Source: an uncultured Propionibacteriaceae bacterium
GTDB lineage: Bacteria > Actinomycetota > Actinomycetes > Propionibacteriales > Propionibacteriaceae
Reading direction: 5' to 3'
NCBI GenBank assembly: GCA_937926975.1
Contig: CALBCJ010000013.1
Coordinates: 62,001 to 126,000, forward strand
Length of the DNA stretch: 64,000 bases
Made by a program: the position numbers and the translations under genes. Shown here one piece after another: positions 1 through 7,996 of this stretch. The notes beneath the pieces were generated by a model. The model ran no database searches. It saw only the letters and a list, made by a program, of their open reading frames with translations, and was not told where the DNA came from. Position 1 is the stretch's first letter, and each line of letters opens with the position of its first letter.

Positions 1-690
1 GTCGAGGTGGAAGACCTTGGTGACGACCGTCTCCAGCAGGGCGGTGTCGTGGGAGATGATCACCAGCCCACCCGAGTAGTCCTTGAGGAAGGTCCGCAGC
101 CAGGCCACCGAGTCAGCGTCCAGGTGGTTCGTCGGCTCGTCCAGCAGCAGGGTGTCCGCCCCGGAGAACAGGATCCGAGCCAGCTCCACCCGGCGCCGCT
201 GCCCGCCCGACAGCGTCCCCAGCGGCTGGCTCAGCACCCGGTCCGGCAGGCCCAGGCTGGCTGCGATCCGGGCCGCCTCGGCCTCGGCCCCGTACCCCCC
301 GGCTGCCAGCAGCTCGGACTCGGCGCGAGCGTACGAGGTCATGGCCCGCTCGCGCCGCTCCTCGGCCTCGGCGCTGGCCATCTCGACCGAGTACCGCTCC
401 AGCCGGTCGAGGACCGTGTCGAGCCCGCGCGCTGACAGGATCCGGTTCTTGGTCAGCATGCCGAGAGCACCCGTACGCGGGTCCTGCGGCAGGTAGCCCA
501 CGGTGCCGGTCCGGGTGACGGTGCCGGCCGCCGGGATCCCCTCCCCGGCCAGGATCCGAGTGAGAGTGGTCTTTCCGGCCCCGTTGCGCCCGACGAGCCC
601 GATCTTGTCCCCGGGGTTGACGGGGAACGTGACCGGCTCCAGCAGCAGCTGGGCACCCGCCCGGACCTCCAGGTTGTTGACCGTGAGCAC
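1..690 (-). CDS. ABC-F family ATPase, N-terminal part (3' end outside window)
   Basis: The 230 codons present run without a stop to the window edge. The translation shows Walker A (GRNGAGKTT, residues about 34-42), an ABC signature LSGGQ (about 160-164) and the ABC-F hallmark Walker B LLLDEPTNHLD (about 181-191), followed by the H-loop SHD. There is no membrane segment, so this is a soluble duplicated-ATPase protein of the EttA/Uup/antibiotic-resistance type that acts on ribosomes; only the first ATPase domain is visible. The GTG at 690 gives the usual ABC-F opening (LTVNNLEVRAG). No convincing Shine-Dalgarno precedes it. Subfamily cannot be decided without the C-terminal half. Confidence 0.9.
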   Translation of the reverse strand, partial: MLTVNNLEVRAGAQLLLEPVTFPVNPGDKIGLVGRNGAGKTTLTRILAGEGIPAAGTVTRTGTVGYLPQDPRTGALGMLTKNRILSARGLDTVLDRLERYSVEMASAEAEERRERAMTSYARAESELLAAGGYGAEAEAARIAASLGLPDRVLSQPLGTLSGGQRRRVELARILFSGADTLLLDEPTNHLDADSVAWLRTFLKDYSGGLVIISHDTALLETVVTKVFHLD

Positions 691-822
691 GAGGGACGAT
701 TGTTCCAGACCCGGCCGCGGGCGGCCACCACGTCGGCACCGGACCGTGAGAAGGCTCCCATCACCGGGCCGTGACAACGGCAGATGCCTCATTCTGAGGG
801 TTCGCGACCCGGAGGACAGCTG

Positions 823-1326
823 ATGACACCCGTGATGCTGGCGAGCCCCAGCGACCCGCGGCTGGAGGCTGCGGTCAGCTCGGGCCGGCCGCTGCTGCTG
901 GTCGCGGTTCACTGTCACCAGACCGGCGGGCCGGCAGAGCAGATCGGGCGGGCTGTTGCCCGGGTCGCGACCGCCCACCCCGAGGTCACGGTGGTGGTTC
1001 CCGGGCGCCGCCACCACGGGGGCGTGCTCGGCTCGTACCTGGCCGGGATCGACAACGCCCTGGTTGGCCCGCCAGTCCCGTACGGCGCGCAGCTTCGGCT
1101 CGCGGCGGCCAGTCACCTGGTGCTGACCGACTCGCAGCGTCTCGCCCGGGCGGCGGCGGCGCTGGGCCGGCCGGTCCTGGTGCTGTCCGAGTCCGGCACG
1201 CCGGTCGGGCGGCCGGTGGGGACCGACGAGTGGACGATCGTCGCCCACACCGAGCAGCTGTTCTCCGACCCGGCCGCGCACGCCGAGCTCGCTGGCTCCT
1301 GGCTGCCCGGGGCGGTCAGCGCCTAA
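823..1326 (+). CDS. UDP-GlcNAc 2-epimerase-like protein, C-terminal half only
   Basis: A 167-residue protein that matches only the second Rossmann-type half of WecB/MnaA UDP-N-acetylglucosamine 2-epimerases (family normally about 370 residues). The stretch LLLVAVHCHQTGG (25-37) lines up with the family's ILVTAHRRENxGE, keeping the active-site-region histidine (His30). SHLVLTDSQ (97-105) and LGRPVLVLSE (114-123) line up with LxLTDSGGxQEE and LGKPVLVxRD. The GGIQEE and ERPE blocks that bind the nucleotide sugar are changed (DSQRLARA, GRPV). The N-terminal domain with the catalytic acidic residues is absent, and nothing resembling it lies upstream. ATG 823 follows GGAGGACAG at 811-819. Activity as an epimerase is unlikely; a binding or scaffold role is inference. 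Confidence 0.6.
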   Translation: MTPVMLASPSDPRLEAAVSSGRPLLLVAVHCHQTGGPAEQIGRAVARVATAHPEVTVVVPGRRHHGGVLGSYLAGIDNALVGPPVPYGAQLRLAAASHLVLTDSQRLARAAAALGRPVLVLSESGTPVGRPVGTDEWTIVAHTEQLFSDPAAHAELAGSWLPGAVSA

Positions 1327-1427
1327 GTCCCGCGGCCAGGACCGTCGAGCCGGCCCCTGCCGCTGCTGGTCTCGGTGCGCTGTCTGCGCCAGACGAGCCA
1401 GCCTCGGCCCGGCACCGCGCCAGCCCG

Positions 1428-1433
1428 TATCCT
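1428..1433 (+). promoter_or_regulatory. Possible -10 element upstream of the DUF6270-like gene
   Basis: TATCCT lies 38 bases upstream of GTG 1472, and GGAGG at 1461-1465 serves as ribosome binding site. No -35 match to TTGACA is seen at the expected distance, so the call rests on the -10 alone. Confidence 0.3.
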
Positions 1434-1471
1434 GGCGCTCGTCACCGGTCGGCCGCGGAAGGAGGTGCGTC

Positions 1472-3268
1472 GTGGCTCCCCTGCGTCTCGCCGTCTACGG
1501 CAGCCAGCTCAGCCTGGATGTGCTGGACAGGCTCGGGCTGGAGGCCGAGTTCACCGTCGTCCACCAGTGCCTCGGCAGCCTCACCGGACCAGTCGACCCG
1601 GCCCGGCTTGACCTGCTCTCCCCTCTCGACTCGACGGTGGTCACCGACGATGCCCGGGGCTCCGTGCTGGAGCTGCTGGACGAGCACGGCGCCGACCTGG
1701 ACCTGCTGCTGCTTGACCTGGCCGACGAGCGGCTAGGCCTCGCCCGCCTTCCCGGCGGCGGACTGCTCACCCTGTCGCCTGACCTGCACCTGTCGGGAGC
1801 CCTGGACGGGTTGCGCGGGGTGGAGCGGGTACCGTTCGGCAGCCCGGAGCACTACCGGTTGTTCTGTGCCGGCCTGGACCGGCTGGTGGCCCGGCTGCAG
1901 GCCCAGCACCTGCTGCAGCGGACCTTCGCCCTGAGTCTTGACCTGGCGGTGCTGGCGGACCGGGCACTGCAGGCCGACGTGACGGCCCTGGCTGACGCCC
2001 GCCGGGCCGCGCTGACAGCGAACCCCGTGCTGGAGCGCTACTTCGCCGAGCTGGCGCAGCGCCAGGTCACCGGTCTGCGCCTGACCTCAGACCAGACCCG
2101 GATGGACCCCGAGCACCCTCGAGGCCTGGCCCCCGACCACTTCACACCGGCCGTGTACGAGGCGGCGCGGCAGGCTGTGGTGTCGTTCGCGACGTCGCTG
2201 CCGACCCGCCCTCCAGCGGCGCCGCTCCCCATCGACCGGCTGGGGTCCGCCCGGGCGGGGCGCCTTGGCCGGTTCCACGACAACCACGGCCAGATGGTCG
2301 AGGTGCTGCGCCGGGAGCAGGCCGGCAGCCTGGTCCTGGTGCTGCACTCGCCCGGGGCAGACCCCAGCGTGGACCTGCCCAGCCTGCCTCCCAGCTGTCA
2401 TGTGCTGTCCCTCGACGTCCGCGGCCCGACCCCGGTCGAGGCTGCTCACAGCGCCGCGGAGACCCTGGTCCGGGCGCTGTCCGCGTTCCAGGTCGGACCG
2501 GCTGACGCGGTGGTGCTGGCCGGTGACCACCTCGCTGCCAAGGCGGTCCTGGTCGCGGCCCAGGTGCCCGGCTCGCGGGTGGTCGTGGTCCCTCACCGCG
2601 GCGCCGAGGCCACCTTGTCGCGGGGACTGGGCGAGGTGGAGCAGGTCCTGGCCCGGATGCCCTGGCTGCCGACGGTGTCGCTGACCTCGACTCGGGGCTC
2701 GGACGCGCTCAGCATGGTCTGGTGGCTGGTCGACCGGCTGGGTGACCTGGCTGACGGGGCCGAGCGGGCGGGCACGATGAGTGTCGTCATCCACCCCCTT
2801 CCCCAGCCACCCCGGACCGCAGAGAGCATCGCCTGGGTCCTGACCGACCAGACCGCCGCGCTGGCCGACGCCAGGCGACCCTTCATCGAGATCACAGGGG
2901 ACCGGCTCCTGCCGCCCGGCAGCAGCCTGGCCCTGGCCGACGAGCCTCACTGGCTGCTAGCACCCCCGGGGCAGCACACGGTACGGGTGACCGCGACGGT
3001 GACCGTCCCGGGCCGGGGCAGCCCACGCGGAGTGGTGCTGGGGGTCGCGGCGGCCGGGCTGAACCACCAGCAGGCCACCTCGGTGCACCTGACCGAGTCG
3101 GCGGACCCCCGCCTCGGCTGGTGCCGGTTCGTTCCGGTCAGCGCCGGGCAGACCCGGGTCGACGAGCTGGTTGCGCTGCCGGCCGGAACCCTGGTCCGGG
3201 CGGTGGCGCTGGTGCTCGGTGACCTGGACCAGGCCCAGGTCAGCGACCTGTCGGTGACCGCCCCCTAG
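1472..3268 (+). CDS. DUF6270-like (SGNH-like) protein fused to a second alpha/beta region, paralog 1
   Basis: 598 residues with no signal peptide or membrane segment. The N-terminal 230 residues resemble DUF6270: a first strand plus small-residue turn YGSQLSLD (9-16, where the family usually has GSCVSRD), a central LLLLDLADERLGL (78-90, matching the family's IDLxDER), and PDHFTPAVYEAA (221-232, matching the conserved H-Y block). Residues about 283-430 form a second alpha/beta region (SLVLVLHSPGADP, then VVLAGDHLAAKAVLVAAQVPG) that looks like an alpha/beta-hydrolase fold without the GxSxG nucleophile. The last 130 residues look beta-rich. Start GTG 1472 has GGAGG 7 bases upstream. The convergent gene at 3364-5553 is a full-length paralog. 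DUF6270 genes often accompany surface-polysaccharide genes; a role there is inference. Confidence 0.55.
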   Translation: MAPLRLAVYGSQLSLDVLDRLGLEAEFTVVHQCLGSLTGPVDPARLDLLSPLDSTVVTDDARGSVLELLDEHGADLDLLLLDLADERLGLARLPGGGLLTLSPDLHLSGALDGLRGVERVPFGSPEHYRLFCAGLDRLVARLQAQHLLQRTFALSLDLAVLADRALQADVTALADARRAALTANPVLERYFAELAQRQVTGLRLTSDQTRMDPEHPRGLAPDHFTPAVYEAARQAVVSFATSLPTRPPAAPLPIDRLGSARAGRLGRFHDNHGQMVEVLRREQAGSLVLVLHSPGADPSVDLPSLPPSCHVLSLDVRGPTPVEAAHSAAETLVRALSAFQVGPADAVVLAGDHLAAKAVLVAAQVPGSRVVVVPHRGAEATLSRGLGEVEQVLARMPWLPTVSLTSTRGSDALSMVWWLVDRLGDLADGAERAGTMSVVIHPLPQPPRTAESIAWVLTDQTAALADARRPFIEITGDRLLPPGSSLALADEPHWLLAPPGQHTVRVTATVTVPGRGSPRGVVLGVAAAGLNHQQATSVHLTESADPRLGWCRFVPVSAGQTRVDELVALPAGTLVRAVALVLGDLDQAQVSDLSVTAP

Positions 3269-3342
3269 CAGGGCCCAGCCGTCGACCACAGTCACGGCCG
3301 AGTGGCCGGGTCCCGCACCGGGTGACCGCCCCTAGCGGGCCC
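3253..3342. repeat. Imperfect 22-24 bp direct repeat between the convergent paralogs
   Basis: The block GGTGACCGCCCC(C)TAGC(A)GGGCCC occurs at 3253-3276 (covering the stop codon of the upstream paralog) and again at 3321-3342. Each copy is partly self-complementary (GCCC/GGGC). It could be a small duplication at the convergent junction or a weak bidirectional terminator; the stem is short and there is no T-tract. Confidence 0.35.
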
Positions 3343-3363
3343 GGCGGTGCCGTTTCTGCCGGC

Positions 3364-5553
3364 TCAGGTCAGCGGCTCCAGCTCGACGCGCTCGACCGCC
3401 AGCGGCTCCTCGGCGTCCGCCCGGCTGATCCCGACCGCCCGCAGCAGCGCCGACCCGGTGGAGCTGATCGTGGTCTGGCTGCTCCCGCCCCCAGCGGGGA
3501 GGTCGAGCTCGCCGGCGCCCGTGACTGCCCCCGGCTCCCCCGCCTCTGGCTGCGGCTCAGCCGTGGCCAGCGCTAGCCGGACCCGGGCCGCGGGGCTGTT
3601 CTCCCCGGTGACGACGGTCACCCGGGCGTGGCGGATATCGGCCGGCAGCAGCAGCCACTGGCTCTGCCCGTCCAGCACCGTCACCTGGTCGGGGTGACGC
3701 AGCCGGGTGCCGTCGAGGAGCAGCCCGTGGGCGGGGGTCTCCTCCAGAACCCGCACGACCGCGGCCAGGGCCCGCTCCCGGTCCGCGGCCCGCTCCTGGT
3801 CGACCACCTCAATGGCCACCGTGCCCAGCCGAGCCTCCACTGAGAGGTCCTCGTACAGGCTGACCAGCCACCACAGGATCTGCAGGTACGGGCTGCGGCG
3901 GCGGGTGCTGATCACCAGTGGCGGCAGCTCGGGCCGGCGCCGCAGGGCCGCCACCACGTGCCCGAGCCGGTGCCCCATGGCCTGGTGCTCCACGAGCTCG
4001 GGCAGCACCACGACCGAGGCCTGCGGTACGGCAGAGGCGGTCACCACCGCCGTGACCGCCAGCCCCTCCGTGGCCACCACCACCGCTCGGTGCGGGGCCA
4101 CCTGGGCCTCAACCAGCAGCTCGAGGAGGCGGTTCGCTGGCCCGGTGGTGGTCTCGGGCTCCTGCTCGGCCACCGCGGCCGGCTCCACCCGTACCCACGG
4201 CGGCAGGTCCTCGGCGGTGAGCGCCGGCTCGGCTCCAGACCGGTGCAGCAGCAGCACCACGGCCGGGGCCGCAGCTGGCTGGTCGGCCACAGTCTCGGCT
4301 CTGGCCGCGGCCGGAGCCAGGGGCTGCGGCGCGCCCTCGCCTGGCTCGTCAGCGTCTCTCAGGTCCGCCTCTGGCTCTGGCTCGTCAGGCTCTGGCTTGT
4401 CGGGCTCTGGCGCAGGCTGCGGCTCCTTGTCTGCCAGGCCGGACTGCTGAGCCTGGCTCAGCGCCAGGTCAGACCTCTCGGCCGGCTCCTCACCCAGGCC
4501 GGACTCGTCAGGACGCTCGTCGTCCGGGGCGGGCCCCACAGCAGACGTCCCGCCCAGGTCACGCTCCTCAGCCGGCTCGTCCGGCACCAGACCAGCCCGG
4601 TCGGGGCTGGGCTGGCCGGGGCCAGTGCCCTCGTCAGCAGGGCGCTCCAGGAGGTCCAGGTCGGCGGCCAGCCGGGGAAGGCCCGCGGTCCAGTCGGGGC
4701 GCTCCTGCGCTGACGGCTGGTCTGCCGGGACCGGATCGTCCGCGCCTGGCGTCCAGTCGTGCTCGGCGTCGGGTGCCAGGTCGGTCCGCAGCCCTTCGAG
4801 GTGCGGGAGCCGCTCCTGGATCTCGCCCAGCAGGGCGCGGTAGGTGGCCTGGTGGTAGTGGAGATGGCTGAGCCCGTCCGGGTGCTGAGGATCCATCCGG
4901 ACCAGCTCGGTGCCCAGACGCACCACCGGGACTCCCCGCTGCTCGACCTGGGCCAGGTAGTCCTGGCAGGTCCGGTTGAGCTCGCGAGCCTCGTACCGCA
5001 GCCAGTTCAGCTCAGCGCGAGGCGTGTCGGAGCCTGGTACGGGCTCCTCGGCGAAGGCCGGCGCCAGCAGCAGCGTCCGCTGCAGCAGCCCAGTCCGGCG
5101 CAGGCCAGCCAGCAGCAGCTCCAGGCCCTCCGTGAACCGCTCCAGGTGCTCCGGAGAGCCCATCCGCAGGGCCTGCGCCACTCCGAGCTCGTCGAGCAGT
5201 CCGCTGCGGCGCATCTCCTCCGAGCCCGTCAGCACCGCTGCGCCGGGGGTCAGGACCAGCCCGTACCGCTCGTCGGCCAGGTCGATCAGGAGCAGGTCCA
5301 GGCTGGGTGCGTGCTTCTCCACGGTGGTGACCAGTGAGCCAGCCAGGTCTGCCCGCACCATGGCGCGCTGCCAGGGCGACTCCAGCGCCGGCGGCGGCAC
5401 CTGGTCTGGGTCGGCCGGCCCCAGCTGGCTGGCCAGCGACTGCCGGGCCACCCAGAACACCTGCTCGACCACTCCAGACGGCAGCAGCTGCAGGGTGTCG
5501 TGGCCGACCTGGCCGATCAGCCCCACCCGGACCGGCGCCCTCACTGTCGGCAC
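3364..5553 (-). CDS. DUF6270-like (SGNH-like) protein with long acidic linker, paralog 2
   Basis: 729 residues, cytosolic by sequence. The N-terminal domain keeps most DUF6270 landmarks: VARQSLASQL (35-44), WQRAMVRADLAG (61-72), LLLIDLADERYGL (87-99) and HYHQATYRALL (232-242). The first-strand turn reads IGQVGHDT (13-20), so the usual serine/cysteine position is lost. Residues about 260-430 are a low-complexity linker rich in Glu, Asp, Pro and Ala. The C-terminal 300 residues align with the convergent paralog (VVLLLHRSGAEPALTAEDLPP against LVLVLHSPGADPSVDLPSLPP). GTG 5553 gives the longest sensible start but has no clear Shine-Dalgarno; GTG 5544 is an alternative. Gene order and shared architecture suggest the two proteins work together; function unknown. 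Confidence 0.55.
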   Translation of the reverse strand: MPTVRAPVRVGLIGQVGHDTLQLLPSGVVEQVFWVARQSLASQLGPADPDQVPPPALESPWQRAMVRADLAGSLVTTVEKHAPSLDLLLIDLADERYGLVLTPGAAVLTGSEEMRRSGLLDELGVAQALRMGSPEHLERFTEGLELLLAGLRRTGLLQRTLLLAPAFAEEPVPGSDTPRAELNWLRYEARELNRTCQDYLAQVEQRGVPVVRLGTELVRMDPQHPDGLSHLHYHQATYRALLGEIQERLPHLEGLRTDLAPDAEHDWTPGADDPVPADQPSAQERPDWTAGLPRLAADLDLLERPADEGTGPGQPSPDRAGLVPDEPAEERDLGGTSAVGPAPDDERPDESGLGEEPAERSDLALSQAQQSGLADKEPQPAPEPDKPEPDEPEPEADLRDADEPGEGAPQPLAPAAARAETVADQPAAAPAVVLLLHRSGAEPALTAEDLPPWVRVEPAAVAEQEPETTTGPANRLLELLVEAQVAPHRAVVVATEGLAVTAVVTASAVPQASVVVLPELVEHQAMGHRLGHVVAALRRRPELPPLVISTRRRSPYLQILWWLVSLYEDLSVEARLGTVAIEVVDQERAADRERALAAVVRVLEETPAHGLLLDGTRLRHPDQVTVLDGQSQWLLLPADIRHARVTVVTGENSPAARVRLALATAEPQPEAGEPGAVTGAGELDLPAGGGSSQTTISSTGSALLRAVGISRADAEEPLAVERVELEPLT

Positions 5554-5728
5554 CTAGCCAGTCGCGGCGCAGGCATCGGGCAGGCAGACGGGGTCATGGC
5601 GCTCGCTCCTCACAGTCTCAGGGCAGGACGTCGAGCATCAGGGTCCCCCAACGTCCCCGCTGCGATCGTAGGCGCCCCACCGTTCGGCTCGACACCTTCC
5701 TGGCTGCTCCCTCATCTGACCCGCCCGC

Positions 5729-5734
5729 TAGTCT
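5729..5734 (+). promoter_or_regulatory. -10-like element of the phzF-family gene
   Basis: TAGTCT lies 30 bases before GTG 5764, in the divergent space between paralog 2 and the PhzF-family gene. There is no recognisable -35. Confidence 0.35.
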
Positions 5735-5763
5735 GGGCCGATCCCCAGCCAGAGGAGCACACA

Positions 5764-6600
5764 GTGCGCAGGTTCGCCCAGGTGGATGTGTTCACCAGCC
5801 GGCCCGGGTACGGGAACCCGGTCGCGGTGGTGGTCGACGGCGAGGGCCTCAGCGACGAGCAGATGGCGCGGCTGGCCCGCTGGACCAACCTCTCCGAGAC
5901 CACCTTCCTGCTGCCCGCCACCCAGCCCGGCGCCGACTACCGGGTCAGGATCTTCACCCCGGGCGGTGAGCTGCCCTTCGCCGGGCACCCCACCCTCGGC
6001 AGCTGCCACGCCTGGCTCGCCTCGGGCCCGGCGCCGCGGTCACCCGGACGGGTCGTCCAGGAGTGCGGGGTCGGCCTGGTCGAGCTTGTCGCCGTCGAGG
6101 GCGGGTACGCCTTCGCCGCCCCGCCGCTGGAGCGCAGCGAGCTGAGCGACGAGCAGCTCCAGACCGTCGTCGACGCCCTCCGGATCGAGCGCGACGAGGT
6201 GCTGCGCTCCGCGATGCTGGTCAACGGCCCGGACTGGGCCACGATCCAGCTGCGTACGGCGGCCCAGGTGCTGGCGCTCGAACCGGACCTGCCCCGGCTG
6301 GGTCAGCTCAAGCTGGGGGTGCTGGGCTGCTACCCGAGCCCGGGTCCTGGCGAGCCGCTGCTCGAGGTCCGGGCCTTCGTGCCCGGGATCGGAGTCCCCG
6401 AGGACCCGGTCACCGGGAGCCTCAACGCCGCCCTGGCCCAGTGGCTGATCGCCGAGGGCGTGCTCCCCGCCTCGTACCTGGCCTCCCAAGGCACCGTCCT
6501 CGGCCGCAGCGGGAGGGTTCAGGTCCGGCGCGACGACGCCGGCCGGGTCTGGGTGGGCGGCGCCTGCGTCACCGTGGTCGACGGCACCGTCACCATCTGA
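5764..6600 (+). CDS. PhzF family isomerase
   Basis: 278 residues, the usual size for PhzF-fold proteins (diaminopimelate-epimerase-like). It opens with RFAQVDVFTSRPGYGNPVAVV, has the catalytic glutamate in SETTF (Glu45, same position as in PhzF), the PGGELPFAGHPTLG block (near 75) and DPVTGSLNAALAQWL near the C-terminus. No phenazine genes are nearby, so the physiological substrate is unknown; such stand-alone members are common and mostly uncharacterised. GTG 5764 is preceded by AGAGGAG at 5751-5757, which favours it over any upstream in-frame start. Confidence 0.88.
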   Translation: MRRFAQVDVFTSRPGYGNPVAVVVDGEGLSDEQMARLARWTNLSETTFLLPATQPGADYRVRIFTPGGELPFAGHPTLGSCHAWLASGPAPRSPGRVVQECGVGLVELVAVEGGYAFAAPPLERSELSDEQLQTVVDALRIERDEVLRSAMLVNGPDWATIQLRTAAQVLALEPDLPRLGQLKLGVLGCYPSPGPGEPLLEVRAFVPGIGVPEDPVTGSLNAALAQWLIAEGVLPASYLASQGTVLGRSGRVQVRRDDAGRVWVGGACVTVVDGTVTI

Positions 6601-7040
6601 CTCCGTGCCCCCGAGGACCCCGCAAGAGTCGCTTGCCTGGGGCAAGCAGTCTCCCGAGACCACGACTTCGAACGGCCCTCGTCGGGGCATCAGGCCTCGT
6701 GGGAAGCTGGTCGAGGAACAGGGAGGAGGCGGCGGCGAGACGCCGGTGTCTTGCCGCCTGCCCCCAGACTAGCGGGCCCTGGGTCGCCCGGCTGCACCGC
6801 CCCCTCCGGGCGCCGCTCCATCCCTGACGGCTTCTGTGGAGCCTGAGTACCGCCCCAGGCAGCAGCGGCTCGCGGGCACGGCCCGCCTTCGTGTCCCGCC
6901 AGAGTCTGGTGCTTGACGAGGCCGTGCAGGCCCAGGTACGGTTCCCGTTTCTCAGCTCCGCCGGAGTCAGGCACTCACCCAGGGTGAGCCTCCCCTGCTC
7001 CTGGTAGACCTCAACCAGCTCCATGAAGGAGGCGGACAAG
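6601..7040. other. 440-base stretch with no supported gene
   Basis: Between the PhzF-family gene and the small membrane protein I see only a hairpin (6631-6647) and a good ribosome binding site for the next gene (7026-7032). Open frames cross it on both strands, including a minus-strand frame that begins MELVEVYQEQGRL near 7023. None has a family match or sustained protein-like composition. It could be a decayed gene or a long leader. Confidence 0.5.
6631..6647 (+). terminator. Perfect 7-bp hairpin downstream of the PhzF-family gene
   Basis: GCTTGCC / GGCAAGC with a 3-base loop, 30 bases after the stop codon. No T-tract follows, so its strength as an intrinsic terminator is uncertain. Confidence 0.4.
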
Positions 7041-7484
7041 ATGGACCACCCCACAGCCGCGGCCGAGTCCACCACGAGGTGGCTCGCGGTCCCCGCCGGA
7101 GTCGTCGTCTTCTACCTCGCGTCACTGGCCTCCAGCGCCTGGACGCAGGGCTTCGTGACGTTCCAGAGCACCGTCCTCAGCGCGGCCGTGCTCGTCGTTC
7201 TCGCTGTCGCGTCGGTGGCAGGTGCCGCGGTCTGCCCGCGGGCCGGGCTGCTGGGCGCCCTGGCCGCTGCGGTCGTCGTCGCTGCCGGTCACCTGGCAGG
7301 TGCTGCGGACGGCAGGCAGACAGTGCACTCATGGACCGATGCGGCCGCGGTCTGGCAGCACGGCTCCGGCAGCCTGCCGGTGGTGCTCCTGGTCTGCGCC
7401 GCCGCAGCGGTCAGCCTGGTCTGCGCGCTGCGCAGTCCGGCCCGGTCTGGTGCCACCAAGGCACAGGCCGAGAGCCTGGTCTGA
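7041..7484 (+). CDS. Small four-helix membrane protein of unknown function
   Basis: 147 residues. Four hydrophobic segments are visible: WLAVPAGVVVFYLASLAS (about 14-31), VLSAAVLVVLAVASVAGAAV (about 44-63), GLLGALAAAVVVAAGHLAG (about 69-87) and VVLLVCAAAAVSLVCAL (about 114-130), with a short charged tail. No family is recognised. ATG 7041 is chosen because AAGGAGG lies 8 bases upstream; an in-frame ATG at 7023 would place that ribosome binding site inside the gene. It stands alone, convergent with the suf operon. Confidence 0.65.
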   Translation: MDHPTAAAESTTRWLAVPAGVVVFYLASLASSAWTQGFVTFQSTVLSAAVLVVLAVASVAGAAVCPRAGLLGALAAAVVVAAGHLAGAADGRQTVHSWTDAAAVWQHGSGSLPVVLLVCAAAAVSLVCALRSPARSGATKAQAESLV

Positions 7485-7542
7485 GCGGCCGGTGACCGGC
7501 TCGGCCGCGGCTGCTCACCAGCCCGGGCGCCGGGCCCCGGGC
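7485..7542. terminator. GC-rich hairpins at the convergent junction with the suf operon
   Basis: GCGGCCG (7485-7491) pairs with CGGCCGC (7502-7508) directly after the membrane-protein stop codon. A second stem, GCCCGG/CCGGGC (7521-7526 with 7537-7542), lies closer to the sufT stop at 7589. Together they could end transcription from both sides; neither has a T-tract. Confidence 0.4.
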
Positions 7543-7588
7543 CTCGGTCTCGCCGCGTCTGCGCGCGGGCCGGGCGAGCCGGTGCCGG

Positions 7589-7996
7589 TCAGACGTTGTA
7601 GCCGACCGAGCGCAGCTGCTCGATCCCGTCCTCGGTGATCCTCTCCAGACTCCACGGCGGCAGCCAGACCCAGTTGATGGTGACGCTGTTCACCAGGCCG
7701 TGCAGGGCCATCTGGGTGTCGTACTCGATCCGGTCCGTGAGCGGGCAGGTCGGCGAGGTCAGCGTCATGTCGATGGTGGCGTTGTGCTCCTCGTCGAGGT
7801 GGATCCCGTACACGAGCCCCAGGTCGACGACATTGACCATCAGCTCCGGGTCGACAACGTCCTTCATCGCCTCCTCCAGGTCCCCCACCGTGCTGGTGAA
7901 GGCTGGCGCGGCCGCCTCGGTCCCTGGCAGGGGCTCCTTCACCAGGTCCGACGGCCGGACCGGCGGCGTCGGCAGGTCTGACTGCGGGTCGGTCAT
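7589..7996 (-). CDS. sufT: SufT-like MIP18/DUF59 family Fe-S assembly protein
   Basis: 135 residues. After a proline-rich N-terminal tail of about 35 residues comes the MIP18 fold: EAMKDVVDPELMVNVVDLGLVYGIHLDEE, then IDMTLTSPTCPLTDRIE with the conserved TSPxCPLxD motif carrying the reactive cysteine. It is the last gene of the suf operon and overlaps the end of sufU by 4 bases. ATG 7996 follows GGAGGACAG. In actinobacteria this protein supports maturation of Fe-S proteins, probably at the transfer step. The family call is firm; the exact role is from knowledge of the family. Confidence 0.88.
   Translation of the reverse strand: MTDPQSDLPTPPVRPSDLVKEPLPGTEAAAPAFTSTVGDLEEAMKDVVDPELMVNVVDLGLVYGIHLDEEHNATIDMTLTSPTCPLTDRIEYDTQMALHGLVNSVTINWVWLPPWSLERITEDGIEQLRSVGYNV

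Noticed and set aside
6690..6974. Minus-strand frame in the empty region beginning MPDSGGAEKREP
   Set aside because: No ribosome binding site, no domain, and no protein-like pattern; treated as non-coding.
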